A DNA stretch of 64,000 nt from Anaerolineae bacterium (GTDB taxonomy: Bacteria > Chloroflexota > Anaerolineae > Anaerolineales > Villigracilaceae). The notes beneath the pieces were generated by a model. It did not search any database, was not told the origin of the DNA, and was given only the letters and a program-made list of their open reading frames with translations. Below, piece by piece: positions 47,401 through 55,471 of this stretch (positions are counted from its first letter, which is position 1; every line of letters starts with the position of its first letter). The position numbers and the translations under genes were made by a program. The stretch covers positions 39,750-103,749 of the forward strand of contig JAJPIZ010000002.1 in NCBI GenBank assembly GCA_021324435.1, given 5' to 3'.

Positions 47401-47604
47401 GCCGATCTGGATGTGGCCGATCGTGTGAATCTGTTTGTCGCCGCCTCCGCCGGCTTGAGGTCCGCGCTTGAGGCGCACCGCGAATACATCACGAGCGAAA
47501 CGCTGGCGGTCTCGCTCAGTTTCACTGATCTGCCCGACGGCGCGCCGCGTGTCAAAGACGAGTTTGATGGCGAGAAAATGGAAGTCGCCCTCTTGAAGGC
47601 ATGA
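44458..47604 (+). CDS. ileS: Isoleucyl-tRNA synthetase, type 2, with altered HIGH motif (GVHH)
   Basis: A 1048-residue class I synthetase with KMSKS (GEGKKMSKSLGN), a CP1 editing domain, zinc-type Cys pairs (CWRCH) and a long C-terminal anticodon region typical of the eukaryote-like IleRS2. The HIGH motif (normally PHIGH) reads PGVHH at residues 54-58, so the first His and the Gly are swapped to GXHH. This altered motif has been described in IleRS2 enzymes with extreme mupirocin resistance. GGAGG precedes the ATG. It is controlled by the T-box and coupled to a GNAT gene. Confidence 0.95.
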   Translation: MFKPVSSKLDVPAMEEGVLNFWQREGIFKKTVEQRKGKPEYVFYEGPPTANGRPGVHHVLARAFKDMFPRYKIMRGYHVSRRGGWDTHGLPVEIEVEKKHGFTGKQQIEEYGIAKFNEECRKSAFEYIRDWGRLTDRIGFWVDLEDAYVTYTNDYIESVWWILKSFWEKDLLYKGYKVVPYCPRCGTPLSDHEVALGYDEATDPSVFVRMPLVDKKDTSLLVWTTTPWTLPGNVAVAAHPDVDYVTVERDNNGAKEKLILARPLLEKVFKGEEVKVLETFKGKKLKGMKYHPLFTFVPPDKPAHFVVLGDFVTTEDGTGLVHMAPAFGAEDMDMAKEHNLPILMTVLPDGTFIPEVKPWRGVFIKDADPQIVEDLRKRGLLFRKEDYTHTYPFCWRCHTPLMYYARDSYYIRTSQFKDKLVSLNNTINWVPEHIKEGRFGNWLSNNIDWALSRERYWGTPLPVWECEECKHRECIGSVKELSEKVGRDLTDLDLHRPYVDEIQYPCSECNGRMNRVKDLIDVWFDSGSMPYAQWHYPFENKEKFESQFPADYICEAVDQTRGWFYSLHAISTLLMDSVSYKNVICLGLILDGEGKKMSKSLGNIVDPWDVIKADGADAFRWYLYTATPPGNERRFSVDLVGEVIRNFTLTLWNVYSFFVTYANLDNPQLTDKRVYSENVLDRWLLSELHALVRDVTSAYETYDVTGATRPIEAFVEKLSTWYLRRSRRRFWKSGADADKQAAYGTLYTALVTLSKLIAPAMPFLADELYQNLVRSVDQFAVESVHLAEWPKYDEALIDEALNRDMELVMKLVSLGHQARQKANRKVRQPLKEVAFSLGNVSERKAVETFADLIEDELNVKTVRLLDTATEAVSHSVKPLPKQLGQKYGNKFPALQKAILSMNAEEVAQALAKNGSVKVNADGQVYDILPDEVEVKAQAKEGFAVAEEGAYVAALVTELTPELVQEGLAREFVRRVQDLRKSADLDVADRVNLFVAASAGLRSALEAHREYITSETLAVSLSFTDLPDGAPRVKDEFDGEKMEVALLKA

Positions 47605-48032
47605 TGCGCATCGAACAAATAACATCTGCTGATAACGAACTGTGGGACGCGTTTCAACGACTCGTCCCACAGTTGACGTCCAACAATCCGCCTCCTTCGC
47701 TTGACGATTTGGCGGCTCTCGTTAATTCAGAATCTTCCACGCTTCTAATCGCACGCGCCGACGATGGCTCTATCGTCGGCGCGGCTTGTTTGACTGTTTA
47801 TCGCGTTCCGACCGGCGTCCGCGCCATCATCGAAGATGTGATCGTGGATGAGTCTGCGCGCGGACAGGGGATCGGTGAGGCGCTGGTTCGCCGCTCTCTG
47901 GATATTGCGCGTGAGAAGCGAGCGAGCGGCGTGTCGCTGACATCCAATTCAAAGCGCGAGGCCGCCAATCGGTTGTACGTGAAAATAGGGTTTGTCAGAC
48001 GTGAGACAAACGCGTATTATTACAGATTTTGA
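47601..48032 (+). CDS. GNAT-family N-acetyltransferase
   Basis: A 143-residue protein with acetyl-CoA motif A IIEDVIVDESARGQGIGEAL and the C-terminal NRLYVKIGFVRRETNAYY. Its ATG overlaps the ileS stop (ATGA), so it is translated with ileS and shares its T-box control. The substrate is unknown. Confidence 0.88.
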   Translation: MMRIEQITSADNELWDAFQRLVPQLTSNNPPPSLDDLAALVNSESSTLLIARADDGSIVGAACLTVYRVPTGVRAIIEDVIVDESARGQGIGEALVRRSLDIAREKRASGVSLTSNSKREAANRLYVKIGFVRRETNAYYYRF

Positions 48033-48046
48033 TTCCTTCATGTAGG

Positions 48047-48068
48047 AGGGCGCAATACATTACGCCCT
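48047..48068. terminator. Small hairpin between convergent GNAT and acyltransferase genes
   Basis: AGGGCG and CGCCCT with inner AAT/ATT pairing. It overlaps the stop of the minus-strand gene by one base; weak T-runs. Confidence 0.4.
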
Positions 48069-48742
48069 TATACATTGACAAAATATTTCCCCGTTGCTTT
48101 TTCCAAATTTGAATATTCGCCGCGATACTCTTCAGGCAAAAGCGCGGCGAGGCGATACATCATTTCATCCACGATCTCCTGGCGCAAGTCGCCGGTTACC
48201 CTTGAGCCGTTTGTGTCAATCTTGAACGGCTCGCCCACGCGGATGTGGAAATCTGTCCGCTTGAATTTTTGCAGGTTTGGGCTGAAATTCTCGCCGCCCC
48301 AATTGGCAACCGGCAGAAGCGGCGCGCCGGACATCAAGGCCAGCATCACTGCTCCCGGGTGGGCATGGATCAATTTACCCGTTTTGTTGCGCGTGCCTTC
48401 CGGCGCGATGCCAAAAATATAACTCTTCTTCAGCGCGTCCAGCGCCTTCCTCAGCGCGGCCATGTCTGCTTCGCCGCGGCGGACGGGAATCGCTCCCCAT
48501 AGATTGAAGATCCAGTGGAGGAACCAATTATCCCAGCTTTCGATCTTTGCCCAACCCGTGACAGGGCGTGGATAAATCTGTGCGTAGAGCATTGGCACTT
48601 CGATGGAGCCGGTGTGATTGGAATAAATAATCAACGGACCACGCGGAGGAATCTTATCCATGTCCGGCGCATCCACGCGACAAAGAATATGATTTAGCCC
48701 GAACTTCATGAGGCGAGTAACGACGTGACTAAGAAGGCTCAT
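48068..48742 (-). CDS. PlsC-like 1-acylglycerol-3-phosphate acyltransferase
   Basis: A 224-residue protein with motif III FGIAPEGTRNK and a motif I that reads SNHTGSIEVP. The catalytic motif is therefore H-x4-E instead of H-x4-D, an unusual but conservative change. No long membrane helix is visible, so it is a peripheral membrane enzyme. It is followed on the same strand by a lipid-kinase-like gene 45 bp upstream, so a role in phospholipid or glycolipid synthesis is likely. Confidence 0.87.
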   Translation of the reverse strand: MSLLSHVVTRLMKFGLNHILCRVDAPDMDKIPPRGPLIIYSNHTGSIEVPMLYAQIYPRPVTGWAKIESWDNWFLHWIFNLWGAIPVRRGEADMAALRKALDALKKSYIFGIAPEGTRNKTGKLIHAHPGAVMLALMSGAPLLPVANWGGENFSPNLQKFKRTDFHIRVGEPFKIDTNGSRVTGDLRQEIVDEMMYRLAALLPEEYRGEYSNLEKATGKYFVNV

Positions 48743-48787
48743 TGATCAATAATCGTGCTTTGACTTCGCTCAGCGCGATCTTTTTTA

Positions 48788-49696
48788 TTAGGCGCAAACG
48801 ATTTCCAGTTCACGCGGGAGCAGTTCAAGGGTCAGGTTTGAACCGTTGCGGCAAAGTGTTTCGCCGTCGGCGTGCGCGGGAAAATCACCTTTGAGGGCGG
48901 TGATGGTCACGCGCCGTCCGCGCGTCATTTTGATTTCCGGTTGAGTCGCCTGAGTCCCTTTGATGAAATAAGGAATGAGTCCGAACATGCGCAATTTGGT
49001 TGCAGAAGACGCGATGCACAGATCGAACAGGCCATCGTCTGTTTTGCTTTCAGGCGCCATGCGGAAGCCGCCGCCCATGCGATTGCCGTTCATCACAGAG
49101 ACCATCAACGAATCTTGCTCGAATGTTTGATCGTCCACTTGGATGCGCAAGGTGGGTGGGACGTAATAGAAAAAGATGGTTTGGATCGCGGCGATGAGAT
49201 ATGCAAGCAGGCCGCGCGTCCATTTGACTTGCAGGGCCGCGAAGCCCACTGCCGCATCGAAGCCAACGCCGATGCCGTTTCCAAAATATCGGCCTTCAGG
49301 AAAATCGCCGCCTTTCACCAGGCCAATGTCCACCCTTTTGCGTTTATTTGTTTTGAGAGCTTGCAGGCTATCTTCGAGCGTGGTGGGAATACCCATGCCG
49401 CTGGCAAAATCATTTCCCGTCCCAATGCTTATCACCGCCAACCCGGGACTCTTGCCATTGGCGCGAGCCTTCATCACTCCATTCAAAGCTTCGTTGAGCG
49501 TTCCATCGCCGCTGGCGCACACGATCACGTCATAGCCATCCAGCGCGGCCTGCTCTGCGAGTTCCATTGCATGTAATGGGCGTTCGGTGCGAATCAGTTT
49601 GTAGTCCATGCCTTGCATGGCTTCTTCGATGCGCGGAATTGATTTTTCGCCCAACCCTCGTCCCGAAATCGGATTGACAATGACGTAATATTTCAT
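48788..49696 (-). CDS. Diacylglycerol kinase-family lipid kinase (YegS/DgkB-like)
   Basis: A 302-residue protein with VIVNPISGRGLGEK, the nucleotide motif VIVCASGDGTLNEALNG (first Gly of GGDGT replaced by Ser) and ISIGTGNDFASGMGIP. The C-terminal beta-sandwich (HADGETL) is present. It phosphorylates diacylglycerol or related lipids. It lies directly upstream of the acyltransferase, so a shared lipid role is likely. Confidence 0.92.
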   Translation of the reverse strand: MKYYVIVNPISGRGLGEKSIPRIEEAMQGMDYKLIRTERPLHAMELAEQAALDGYDVIVCASGDGTLNEALNGVMKARANGKSPGLAVISIGTGNDFASGMGIPTTLEDSLQALKTNKRKRVDIGLVKGGDFPEGRYFGNGIGVGFDAAVGFAALQVKWTRGLLAYLIAAIQTIFFYYVPPTLRIQVDDQTFEQDSLMVSVMNGNRMGGGFRMAPESKTDDGLFDLCIASSATKLRMFGLIPYFIKGTQATQPEIKMTRGRRVTITALKGDFPAHADGETLCRNGSNLTLELLPRELEIVCA

Positions 49697-49762
49697 ACCC
49701 GCTCCAAAAAATCAAGTTGGGGCGAGTTTATCACAAATCTGCCTTTCAAAAATTCAGCGGCG

Positions 49763-50047
49763 CTATTTCTCTTCCGCCATTCTCGGCGTGCGGCGATACT
49801 CCGCGGGGTGTTCCGTGTAAACTTTGCTCAGCGCGTCCATCAACTCATCCATCGCGTAGTCTTCTTCGTCATCCAGCACCATTTTTAATTTCCGTAAACG
49901 CTCGCGCAGTTCCTGCATCTTTGTTCGGAACGCGTCGAACGTTTCGTGGTTGGCGTTCTCCTTCAAATTTTTTGATGCGTGATGGGCCTCATCCACGGCT
50001 TGCATCGCGTCGCGAATATACTCTGCTATCATGGTCAGGTCAGACAT
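49763..50047 (-). CDS. Small coiled-coil protein of unknown function
   Basis: A 94-residue, highly charged, helical protein (FDAFRTKMQELRERLRKLKM; DDEEDYAMDELMDALSKVYTEHP). No family is recognised. GGAGGG lies just before the start. It is probably co-transcribed with the genes at 50-52 kb upstream and the lipid kinase downstream. Confidence 0.7.
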   Translation of the reverse strand: MSDLTMIAEYIRDAMQAVDEAHHASKNLKENANHETFDAFRTKMQELRERLRKLKMVLDDEEDYAMDELMDALSKVYTEHPAEYRRTPRMAEEK

Positions 50048-50079
50048 GGCGCCCTCCGTTCCGCTTTTACAATAGCACG

Positions 50080-50682
50080 CTAGGGACGCGATTTCAAGTA
50101 GTCTTCAGGGGTGTCTAAATCTGCAAGGATGGTGGGAGAATCTATGTTCACGTAGTGAATGTCATTTGAATGGCGATTTAGAAATTCACGCGGCGATTCA
50201 GGGGCTTGCATTGAAAGGATTTCGGCCCACCATTCTTTTCCAATCAACCACGGATGGCCGCGGCGCATATGATAACTTGGGACGATCAGCGAATCATGCG
50301 TCCGCTCATATTCTTCGATGATGAGACGCACGCTTCTTTCCTCGACCTGAGGCTGGTCGCCGAGACAAATCAGCGTGGCCCCCTCTTCGGCCCTCCCCAC
50401 GTCCAAAGGAGAAGAAAGATATTTCAGGCCAGCCTGAATGGAACTCAGCATTTCGCCGCGCGCAAATTCCGGATTAAAAATGGTAGGCGCGTCATATATA
50501 TTTGCAATTCCCTCCACTTGTTCTCGCGCGCCGCCGGTGACGACGAGGATATTTTCTATCTGGGCCGACTTGATCACTGAAAGCACACGCCCGAGAACTG
50601 TTTCGTCGCCCCACGGCAGAAGCATCTTCGGTTGTCCCATGCGCTTGGATTCGCCCGCGGCGAGAACGATGGCTGTGATCAT
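50080..50682 (-). CDS. mocA: MocA-like molybdenum cofactor nucleotidyltransferase
   Basis: A 200-residue nucleotidyltransferase with the N-terminal IVLAAGESKRMGQPKMLLPWG, SSIQAGL and ICLGDQPQV. MocA adds CMP to Mo-molybdopterin for xanthine-oxidase-type enzymes. It overlaps the yqeC-mocA gene by 4 bp. A segment SSPLDVGRAEEGA (DNA 50376-50412) before the LGDQP strand looks like a repeat-derived insertion. The xdh genes lie downstream on the same strand order. Confidence 0.9.
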   Translation of the reverse strand: MITAIVLAAGESKRMGQPKMLLPWGDETVLGRVLSVIKSAQIENILVVTGGAREQVEGIANIYDAPTIFNPEFARGEMLSSIQAGLKYLSSPLDVGRAEEGATLICLGDQPQVEERSVRLIIEEYERTHDSLIVPSYHMRRGHPWLIGKEWWAEILSMQAPESPREFLNRHSNDIHYVNIDSPTILADLDTPEDYLKSRP

Positions 50683-52085
50683 AGCGTATCATCTTCGATC
50701 AGGCGTTGATAATCTTCCGGTTGGTCAACGTCAAGCAAGAGCCTGTCATCGTGCCAGGGCATGTATTCAACCCGATGCTTTGAGAAGATGGCGCGTCCGC
50801 CAATGTCGCCTTCCAATTTCATGAGATCAGAGAAAGTGTCGCGATCGAAGAGGACCGGATTGGCGCGTTGTTGTTCCAGCACCAGCGGCGCGACGATGGG
50901 ATGTAATTCCTTCGCATGGGTCTCGATTAAGGCGCGGATGACCGCAGGCTGTATTTGGGGCTGATCGGCGAGGAGGAAGATGGCGGAGCCAACGGCCCCC
51001 TCCCATCCTCTCTCAATTCCTTTGGATTTGGGGGAGGTGTCACGTAGTGACGGAAGGGGTAGAGACTGAAGCCCCGCGCGAATAGAAGATGCTTGTCCAC
51101 CCTGCCAATTCTCGTTGCGGACGATAACTACTCCCAGGTCTTTGACTGCCGCCTCGACTTGCTCCGCGCTCGCGCCCGTGACCACAATAACCGGACTTAA
51201 TCCAGCTTCCAGCGCGGTTTTGGCAACTGCACGGACAAACGGTTCGCCGCGCCAATCCAATAGTTGCTTGGGCGCGCCGAAGCGTTTCGATTCTCCGGCA
51301 GCGAGGATGATGCCCGCGCTGCGCTCGAACGTTTGAAGGAAAGAATGTTCAAGCGATGCAATGATGGCCGAATCAAAATTGTCGAGCAGGGAGGTGGCGA
51401 GAGTCCCGGCTTGGGATTGTAATTCCGGTGTATCGGCCTGATTCAGAATCAAGGTCCGGCGGGAAGCGGGCGGGATATTTTTGAGTCCGCCGTGACGGTG
51501 AGCCAGGACGCGGGCCAACGCGTGCGATGTGATAACGTCGTTCACTTGTAAACCACTGAGGCGGGCAAATAGTTCAGGGCGATGAACATGTTCCTCGTCG
51601 AGCGGCTGACCCAGCGCCGACAATCCCGCGACGACCACAACCGTTTCGACAAAATCAGGAATTGCCGGCTCGTGCTCTGCTGGTGCTTTGAGTGGCTTCT
51701 GGCGCGAGCCGTCGGCCTCGATGAGCAATGGAATGGCGCGCTTTTGTGTCTCTGCGCGTAGGAAAGATAATACATCTTTGGTTATGGGGCCTGCTCGATC
51801 ACCAACAATGGGGCCAGTGAATAATGTAATGTCTTGAATTTCCGTGTGAGCGAGATCGTCTGGGGTGCGAACGATAAAATGATGATCTGCCAGCGGAATC
51901 TGCCAAACACCAAGATGACTCGTGGCAGTCACCACGACTGGCTTCTCGGTTCTACGCGATTCGAGCGGGTCTGCGCGGCCGTTCAATTCGCGAGCAAGTT
52001 GAAACATGGCTGTTGTCTTGCCGCCCGCGCCAACGAAGGCAACGCACGGATGATCGGTTGCTCGCAACGCTTTCGAGAGAAGCAT
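50679..52085 (-). CDS. YqeC domain fused to a second MocA-like nucleotidyltransferase
   Basis: A 468-residue fusion. Residues 1-240 form a YqeC-type P-loop protein (CVAFVGAGGKTTAMFQLARE; LLIEADGSRQKPLKAP), known from selenium-dependent molybdenum hydroxylase loci. Residues 255-468 form a MocA-like transferase (AGIILAAGESKRFGAPKQLLDW; FLLADQPQI). A segment PLPSLRDTSPKSKGIERGWE before FLLADQPQ (DNA 50993-51060) is translated from a palindromic repeat and is absent from MocA relatives. Two MocA-like proteins in tandem suggest different nucleotide or sulfuration roles. Confidence 0.87.
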   Translation of the reverse strand: MLLSKALRATDHPCVAFVGAGGKTTAMFQLARELNGRADPLESRRTEKPVVVTATSHLGVWQIPLADHHFIVRTPDDLAHTEIQDITLFTGPIVGDRAGPITKDVLSFLRAETQKRAIPLLIEADGSRQKPLKAPAEHEPAIPDFVETVVVVAGLSALGQPLDEEHVHRPELFARLSGLQVNDVITSHALARVLAHRHGGLKNIPPASRRTLILNQADTPELQSQAGTLATSLLDNFDSAIIASLEHSFLQTFERSAGIILAAGESKRFGAPKQLLDWRGEPFVRAVAKTALEAGLSPVIVVTGASAEQVEAAVKDLGVVIVRNENWQGGQASSIRAGLQSLPLPSLRDTSPKSKGIERGWEGAVGSAIFLLADQPQIQPAVIRALIETHAKELHPIVAPLVLEQQRANPVLFDRDTFSDLMKLEGDIGGRAIFSKHRVEYMPWHDDRLLLDVDQPEDYQRLIEDDTL

Positions 52086-52130
52086 GGAATGGATTGTACT
52101 CTATCAGTTCACATAAAGCCTGTGATGTGA

Positions 52131-52166
52131 CAAAAAAAAACGGAGCCTCGCAATTTTGCGAGGCTC
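52131..52166 (-). terminator. Terminator after the RelE-like gene (minus strand)
   Basis: On the minus strand GAGCCTCGCA and TGCGAGGCTC form a 10-bp stem followed by a T9 run (A9 at 52132-52140 on plus). It isolates the downstream yqeC gene. Confidence 0.88.
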
Positions 52167-52191
52167 TGCTTGCATTCGCATTTTGTAGATT

Positions 52192-52728
52192 TTATTCAGA
52201 TGGGGCATCCAACGGCGTGATCTTTGGTTCGGCGTTTGTTATCTCGGATTCAGTTTCTTCGTCTTCAGCAATGGGAAGGTCTATGAGGGTGATCTTTCCT
52301 TTTTCCGAGGATTTTTCAAAAGCCGATGAGCCGGTTAGCTTTACCTTCCGGCCTTCGCGGGATGGATGAGCCGTCGTCTCCTTGCTTTTCGTATCGTCCG
52401 AGGGATCGAGAAGTTTGATTCTTATTTTGCTTTCGATCTCCGCCGGCGCGGTCTCTGTGGGCAAGTCCAGCAATTTGATTTTCATTGTTTGAGTGATCTG
52501 CTCTTCCGTCGGGTCCTTCTTTGCAGGCTCATCAGGGTTCATGACTTCGAGGACGAGAATGGCCAAACGGTTATGCTCGACGGCATAGGAAATGCGCCAA
52601 TCACCGGCTTTAATCCGATACAGGTGAGGATATTCAAACGGTCTGCTCTCGCCACCGGAGCGAACATCCTGAGGCAAATCGTCATGTATTTGAATTCGAG
52701 ATTCTTTGTTTATGGTTTTAGCAGGCAT
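52192..52728 (-). CDS. RelE/ParE-like domain with a repetitive acidic tail
   Basis: A 178-residue protein. Residues 10-65 contain a RelE/ParE-type core (YPHLYRIKAGDWRISYAVEHNRLAILVLEVMN). The remaining 110 residues hold a short motif repeated about five times: KIKLLDLP, RIKLLDPS, KVKLTGSS, KITLIDLP, KITPLDAP, separated by acidic/Lys-rich linkers. No antitoxin gene is adjacent. The catalytic residues of RelE are not obvious, so it may be a non-toxic derivative. The tail is unlike any RelE I know. Confidence 0.7.
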   Translation of the reverse strand: MPAKTINKESRIQIHDDLPQDVRSGGESRPFEYPHLYRIKAGDWRISYAVEHNRLAILVLEVMNPDEPAKKDPTEEQITQTMKIKLLDLPTETAPAEIESKIRIKLLDPSDDTKSKETTAHPSREGRKVKLTGSSAFEKSSEKGKITLIDLPIAEDEETESEITNAEPKITPLDAPSE

Positions 52729-52874
52729 TTTTTGTGTCTCCTTAAATCTCTAAAGCATTGTGCTGTACCAGTTAACGATGGACAAAGTATAGTATCGAAA
52801 GTGGTGAAGTTCAAGCCCACCTTTTGGACGATAGCCGAACGCCTCTCAAAATTGATAACCCGAAATCTTCCCGC

Positions 52875-53693
52875 CTAAAGACAATCCCACAATTTGTTTC
52901 TAATTTCAGGCGAGGCCAGCAGAACCTCCATCACACTGCCGCCGATGGCAAGGGCTTTATCGGAGACGGTAAAACAATACTCGCGTCGATTGCGCGCATC
53001 TACATCGCCGATTTTCAAGCCCTCGGCGACGTTCAGGCCATCATGGATAATGCCGCGTAAGACTCCTCGAAATGGACTGATCACAGAATGCTGTTCACCG
53101 ATCACTGCGACTACTTCGCCCTCCTCACAATGATCGCCAATTTGTTTGCGCGCCGTGATCACACCCCCGGCAGGTGCGCGCAAGACACGACGCGGATCGC
53201 CCTCCGGCTGTCCGCTATGGGCAGAGGCCGAACCATTCCAGATAACGCGGCCAAGATCGTGTCCGCGCTGGGTTTCGATCACAGCGTGGCAATCTGTCGG
53301 TGCGGTGAAGCCCGGCCCGAGTCCGATGTGAAGAAGCGGTTGAATGGGGAGCGGTTCGGGCATCTGTTTCGTCAAGCGCGCATCCACGACGATGGTCGTC
53401 TGTGGATTCGTCACGATCGCGTTGCCGAGGACGTTCGCATTCGGATCCACCAGCACAGGAATCTCGCCCGCCTCCAACACGACCTGAAGCTGGTCCGCCG
53501 ATGCAAGGCGGGATGCCACTTCCTCGACCTTCCATGCGCCCTCGTAGACAGTCTCCGAAAACGAGACAGCGCGGCGCACGGCCAGCGGTTGAGGCAGTTC
53601 AGTGATGATGACATGCAATCCGGCGCGATGAAGCCGTACGGCCACGCCGCTTGCCAGATCACCACCGCCGCGAATCAGAATCGTTATGGGCAT
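52875..53693 (-). CDS. yqeB: YqeB/EF2563-family molybdenum hydroxylase maturation protein
   Basis: A 272-residue protein with the N-terminal LIRGGGDLASGVAVRLHRAG and the internal HIGLGPGFTAPTDCHAVIETQRGHDLG, both typical of the EF2563 family of selenium-dependent molybdenum hydroxylase loci. Its exact reaction is unknown. It lies between DUF1361 and the RelE-like gene but belongs functionally with mocA, yqeC and xdh. Confidence 0.9.
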   Translation of the reverse strand: MPITILIRGGGDLASGVAVRLHRAGLHVIITELPQPLAVRRAVSFSETVYEGAWKVEEVASRLASADQLQVVLEAGEIPVLVDPNANVLGNAIVTNPQTTIVVDARLTKQMPEPLPIQPLLHIGLGPGFTAPTDCHAVIETQRGHDLGRVIWNGSASAHSGQPEGDPRRVLRAPAGGVITARKQIGDHCEEGEVVAVIGEQHSVISPFRGVLRGIIHDGLNVAEGLKIGDVDARNRREYCFTVSDKALAIGGSVMEVLLASPEIRNKLWDCL

Positions 53694-54389
53694 CTACGAT
53701 CTTTCGGATTGTTCTTGCAAAAGATGAGCAAAGGCATACAGTGTGACGTAAACAAAGATGAAAAAGATGCCATACAGTGTGATGAAGCCGATGGACCGCA
53801 GGCTTGGGTCAACAGCCTGATCCAAAACGGTGGAGGCAATTCCGAACGGGTTGCTCAGGATGTCCCAACTGTTCCAGCGAACGAAGCGACCTATGTAGAT
53901 GCCCGCGCTCGACAGGAGGGAAACCGCGGCCACAAAACCCCAACCGACCCACCGCCCAAACTCACGCTTTACGATTTCCTGCATCAGGTAGAGCGAGATA
54001 ACGCCGAGCAATAATCCGGTCCACGCGAACCAGACCAGCATGATCACATCATACCAGAGCGGGGCAGAGCCGTTATCCAATTTCAGGTGTTGGAAATCGG
54101 TCAGGATGTAGGGCGCGTTGGGAAAGAAGATCAGCCACAGGAACGCGCTGACGGGAATGATTACATAAAGGATGCTCCGCTTGAGCGTGAGTCCATACGT
54201 AAAGTAGGCGATGATGAATGGAATCCATGCAAGGAACAGATTCCAAACTAAAAAACTGTAGCGGTAGGTATCACTGACGACAACCCGCGCTCTGAACAGC
54301 ATGAGGCAAAAGACGCTGGCTCCTGCCAGCAGAGCAAATATGGCAATGCGATATTTGTGTTGGACGAGAAAGCTGTAAAGATTTTTCAT
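53694..54389 (-). CDS. DUF1361 multi-spanning membrane protein
   Basis: A 231-residue protein with about seven hydrophobic segments and the family motif WLIFFPNAPYILTDFQHL followed by WYDVIMLVWFAWTGLLLG. This is DUF1361, function unknown. It is immediately followed by yqeB (no gap), so the two are co-transcribed. Confidence 0.85.
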   Translation of the reverse strand: MKNLYSFLVQHKYRIAIFALLAGASVFCLMLFRARVVVSDTYRYSFLVWNLFLAWIPFIIAYFTYGLTLKRSILYVIIPVSAFLWLIFFPNAPYILTDFQHLKLDNGSAPLWYDVIMLVWFAWTGLLLGVISLYLMQEIVKREFGRWVGWGFVAAVSLLSSAGIYIGRFVRWNSWDILSNPFGIASTVLDQAVDPSLRSIGFITLYGIFFIFVYVTLYAFAHLLQEQSERS

Positions 54390-54439
54390 GACTCTTTATC
54401 TTTTCAAGGAGTGTCTAAAAGAATGGGTTTTGAAACATC

Positions 54440-54501
54440 GGCCACAGAGATCGCAGGGTTCTCTGAGAAAAAATCTCAAAATCTCTGTGCGCTCTGTGAC
54501 C
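54440..54501. repeat. Palindromic intergenic repeat (CCACAGAG type)
   Basis: GGCCACAGAGATCGCAG..TCTCTGAG faces CTCTGTGCGCTCTGTGACC. It is the same family as 60489-60567. Confidence 0.6.
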
Positions 54502-54512
54502 AGTCCGCTAAA

Positions 54513-55427
54513 TTAGACGCTCCTTCTTTTCAGAAAATCAATCAGAATTGGATTCAATGCTTCCGGCTTTTCGTAGTGGGGAATGTGCCCGCAATCTTCG
54601 ATGACATGGAATTCAGCGCGCGGCACCAATTCTAAAATAGATTGACTTTGCGCGAAGGGCAAAGTTTGATCATTTCTTCCCCAGAAGAGCAGGACGGGCA
54701 TGCCGAGTTTTCCAAGTCGTTCATAGATTTTTGGAAACCCTCCCACAGCCCTGTTACGGAGTGTGGACAGGATGGCGCGCTTGAAGCCGCGGTACTGCAT
54801 TTGGACGCGATACTGATTCTGGAACATCTCCACATGCGCGGAATCGAAGAAATCGGATGCGACACCTTTCACCATTCTCTCCGTCCCGGCCAGGCCGAGG
54901 ATCAGTTCGCTGATGCCGGGCAGGATGGCCGCTTTGTAAATCAAATTGAGCGGCATGGGATGCGTCCCGACCGGGTCAATCAAAACCAGTTTGCGAACGC
55001 GCTCTGGATAGCGCACGGTAAAGCCGGAGGCAATCGCTCCGCCCATGGAAAGACCCACAAGATTGATTTGCTTGAAATTCAGCGCATCGAGTAAATCACT
55101 TAGTTGCTGGATGAACAGATCGAGGTTGTATCTTGCGTGAGGGCGATCTGAGAAGCCGCGGCCAAAAAGATCATAACGTAGAACGCGGAAACCGGATGAA
55201 GCCAACGCGTGGAACGTTGGATCCCAGATGAAATACGGAACGGAAAATCCATGCACGAGGACGACCGGCAACCTCACTCCCAACCTCTTTCCTTTCGAGG
55301 AAGGAGGATTACTACTTAGTTCGTAATGTGTGACGCCGTTTGGCAGTCGAATGAACGCGCCGGAGGGCGCGTCTTTGCGCGTTTCGTCGTTCAGTTCTTT
55401 GGTCTCGCCGCGATATGGAAAAGACAT
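54513..55427 (-). CDS. Alpha/beta-hydrolase
   Basis: A 304-residue protein with the oxyanion loop VVLVHGFSVPYFIW, nucleophile elbow VGLSMGGAIASG, acid Asp in LLFWGRNDQTLP and His in DCGHIPHYEKP, so the catalytic triad is intact. The segment NPPSSKGKRLGVRLP (DNA 55268-55310) between the first strand and the HG motif is translated repeat DNA. The start is placed at ATG 55427, as the frame upstream runs into a palindrome. It follows xdhA; the substrate is unknown. Confidence 0.88.
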   Translation of the reverse strand: MSFPYRGETKELNDETRKDAPSGAFIRLPNGVTHYELSSNPPSSKGKRLGVRLPVVLVHGFSVPYFIWDPTFHALASSGFRVLRYDLFGRGFSDRPHARYNLDLFIQQLSDLLDALNFKQINLVGLSMGGAIASGFTVRYPERVRKLVLIDPVGTHPMPLNLIYKAAILPGISELILGLAGTERMVKGVASDFFDSAHVEMFQNQYRVQMQYRGFKRAILSTLRNRAVGGFPKIYERLGKLGMPVLLFWGRNDQTLPFAQSQSILELVPRAEFHVIEDCGHIPHYEKPEALNPILIDFLKRRSV

Positions 55428-55442
55428 TTTTGGTTTTGCATG

Positions 55443-55460
55443 GGCGCGATATATCGCGCC
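55443..55460. repeat. Perfect 18-bp palindrome between xdhA and the hydrolase
   Basis: GGCGCGATATATCGCGCC is fully self-complementary. It lies in the 44-bp intergenic gap and may be a repeat unit or a regulatory site. Confidence 0.6.
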
Positions 55461-55471
55461 TCTGCAACTGA

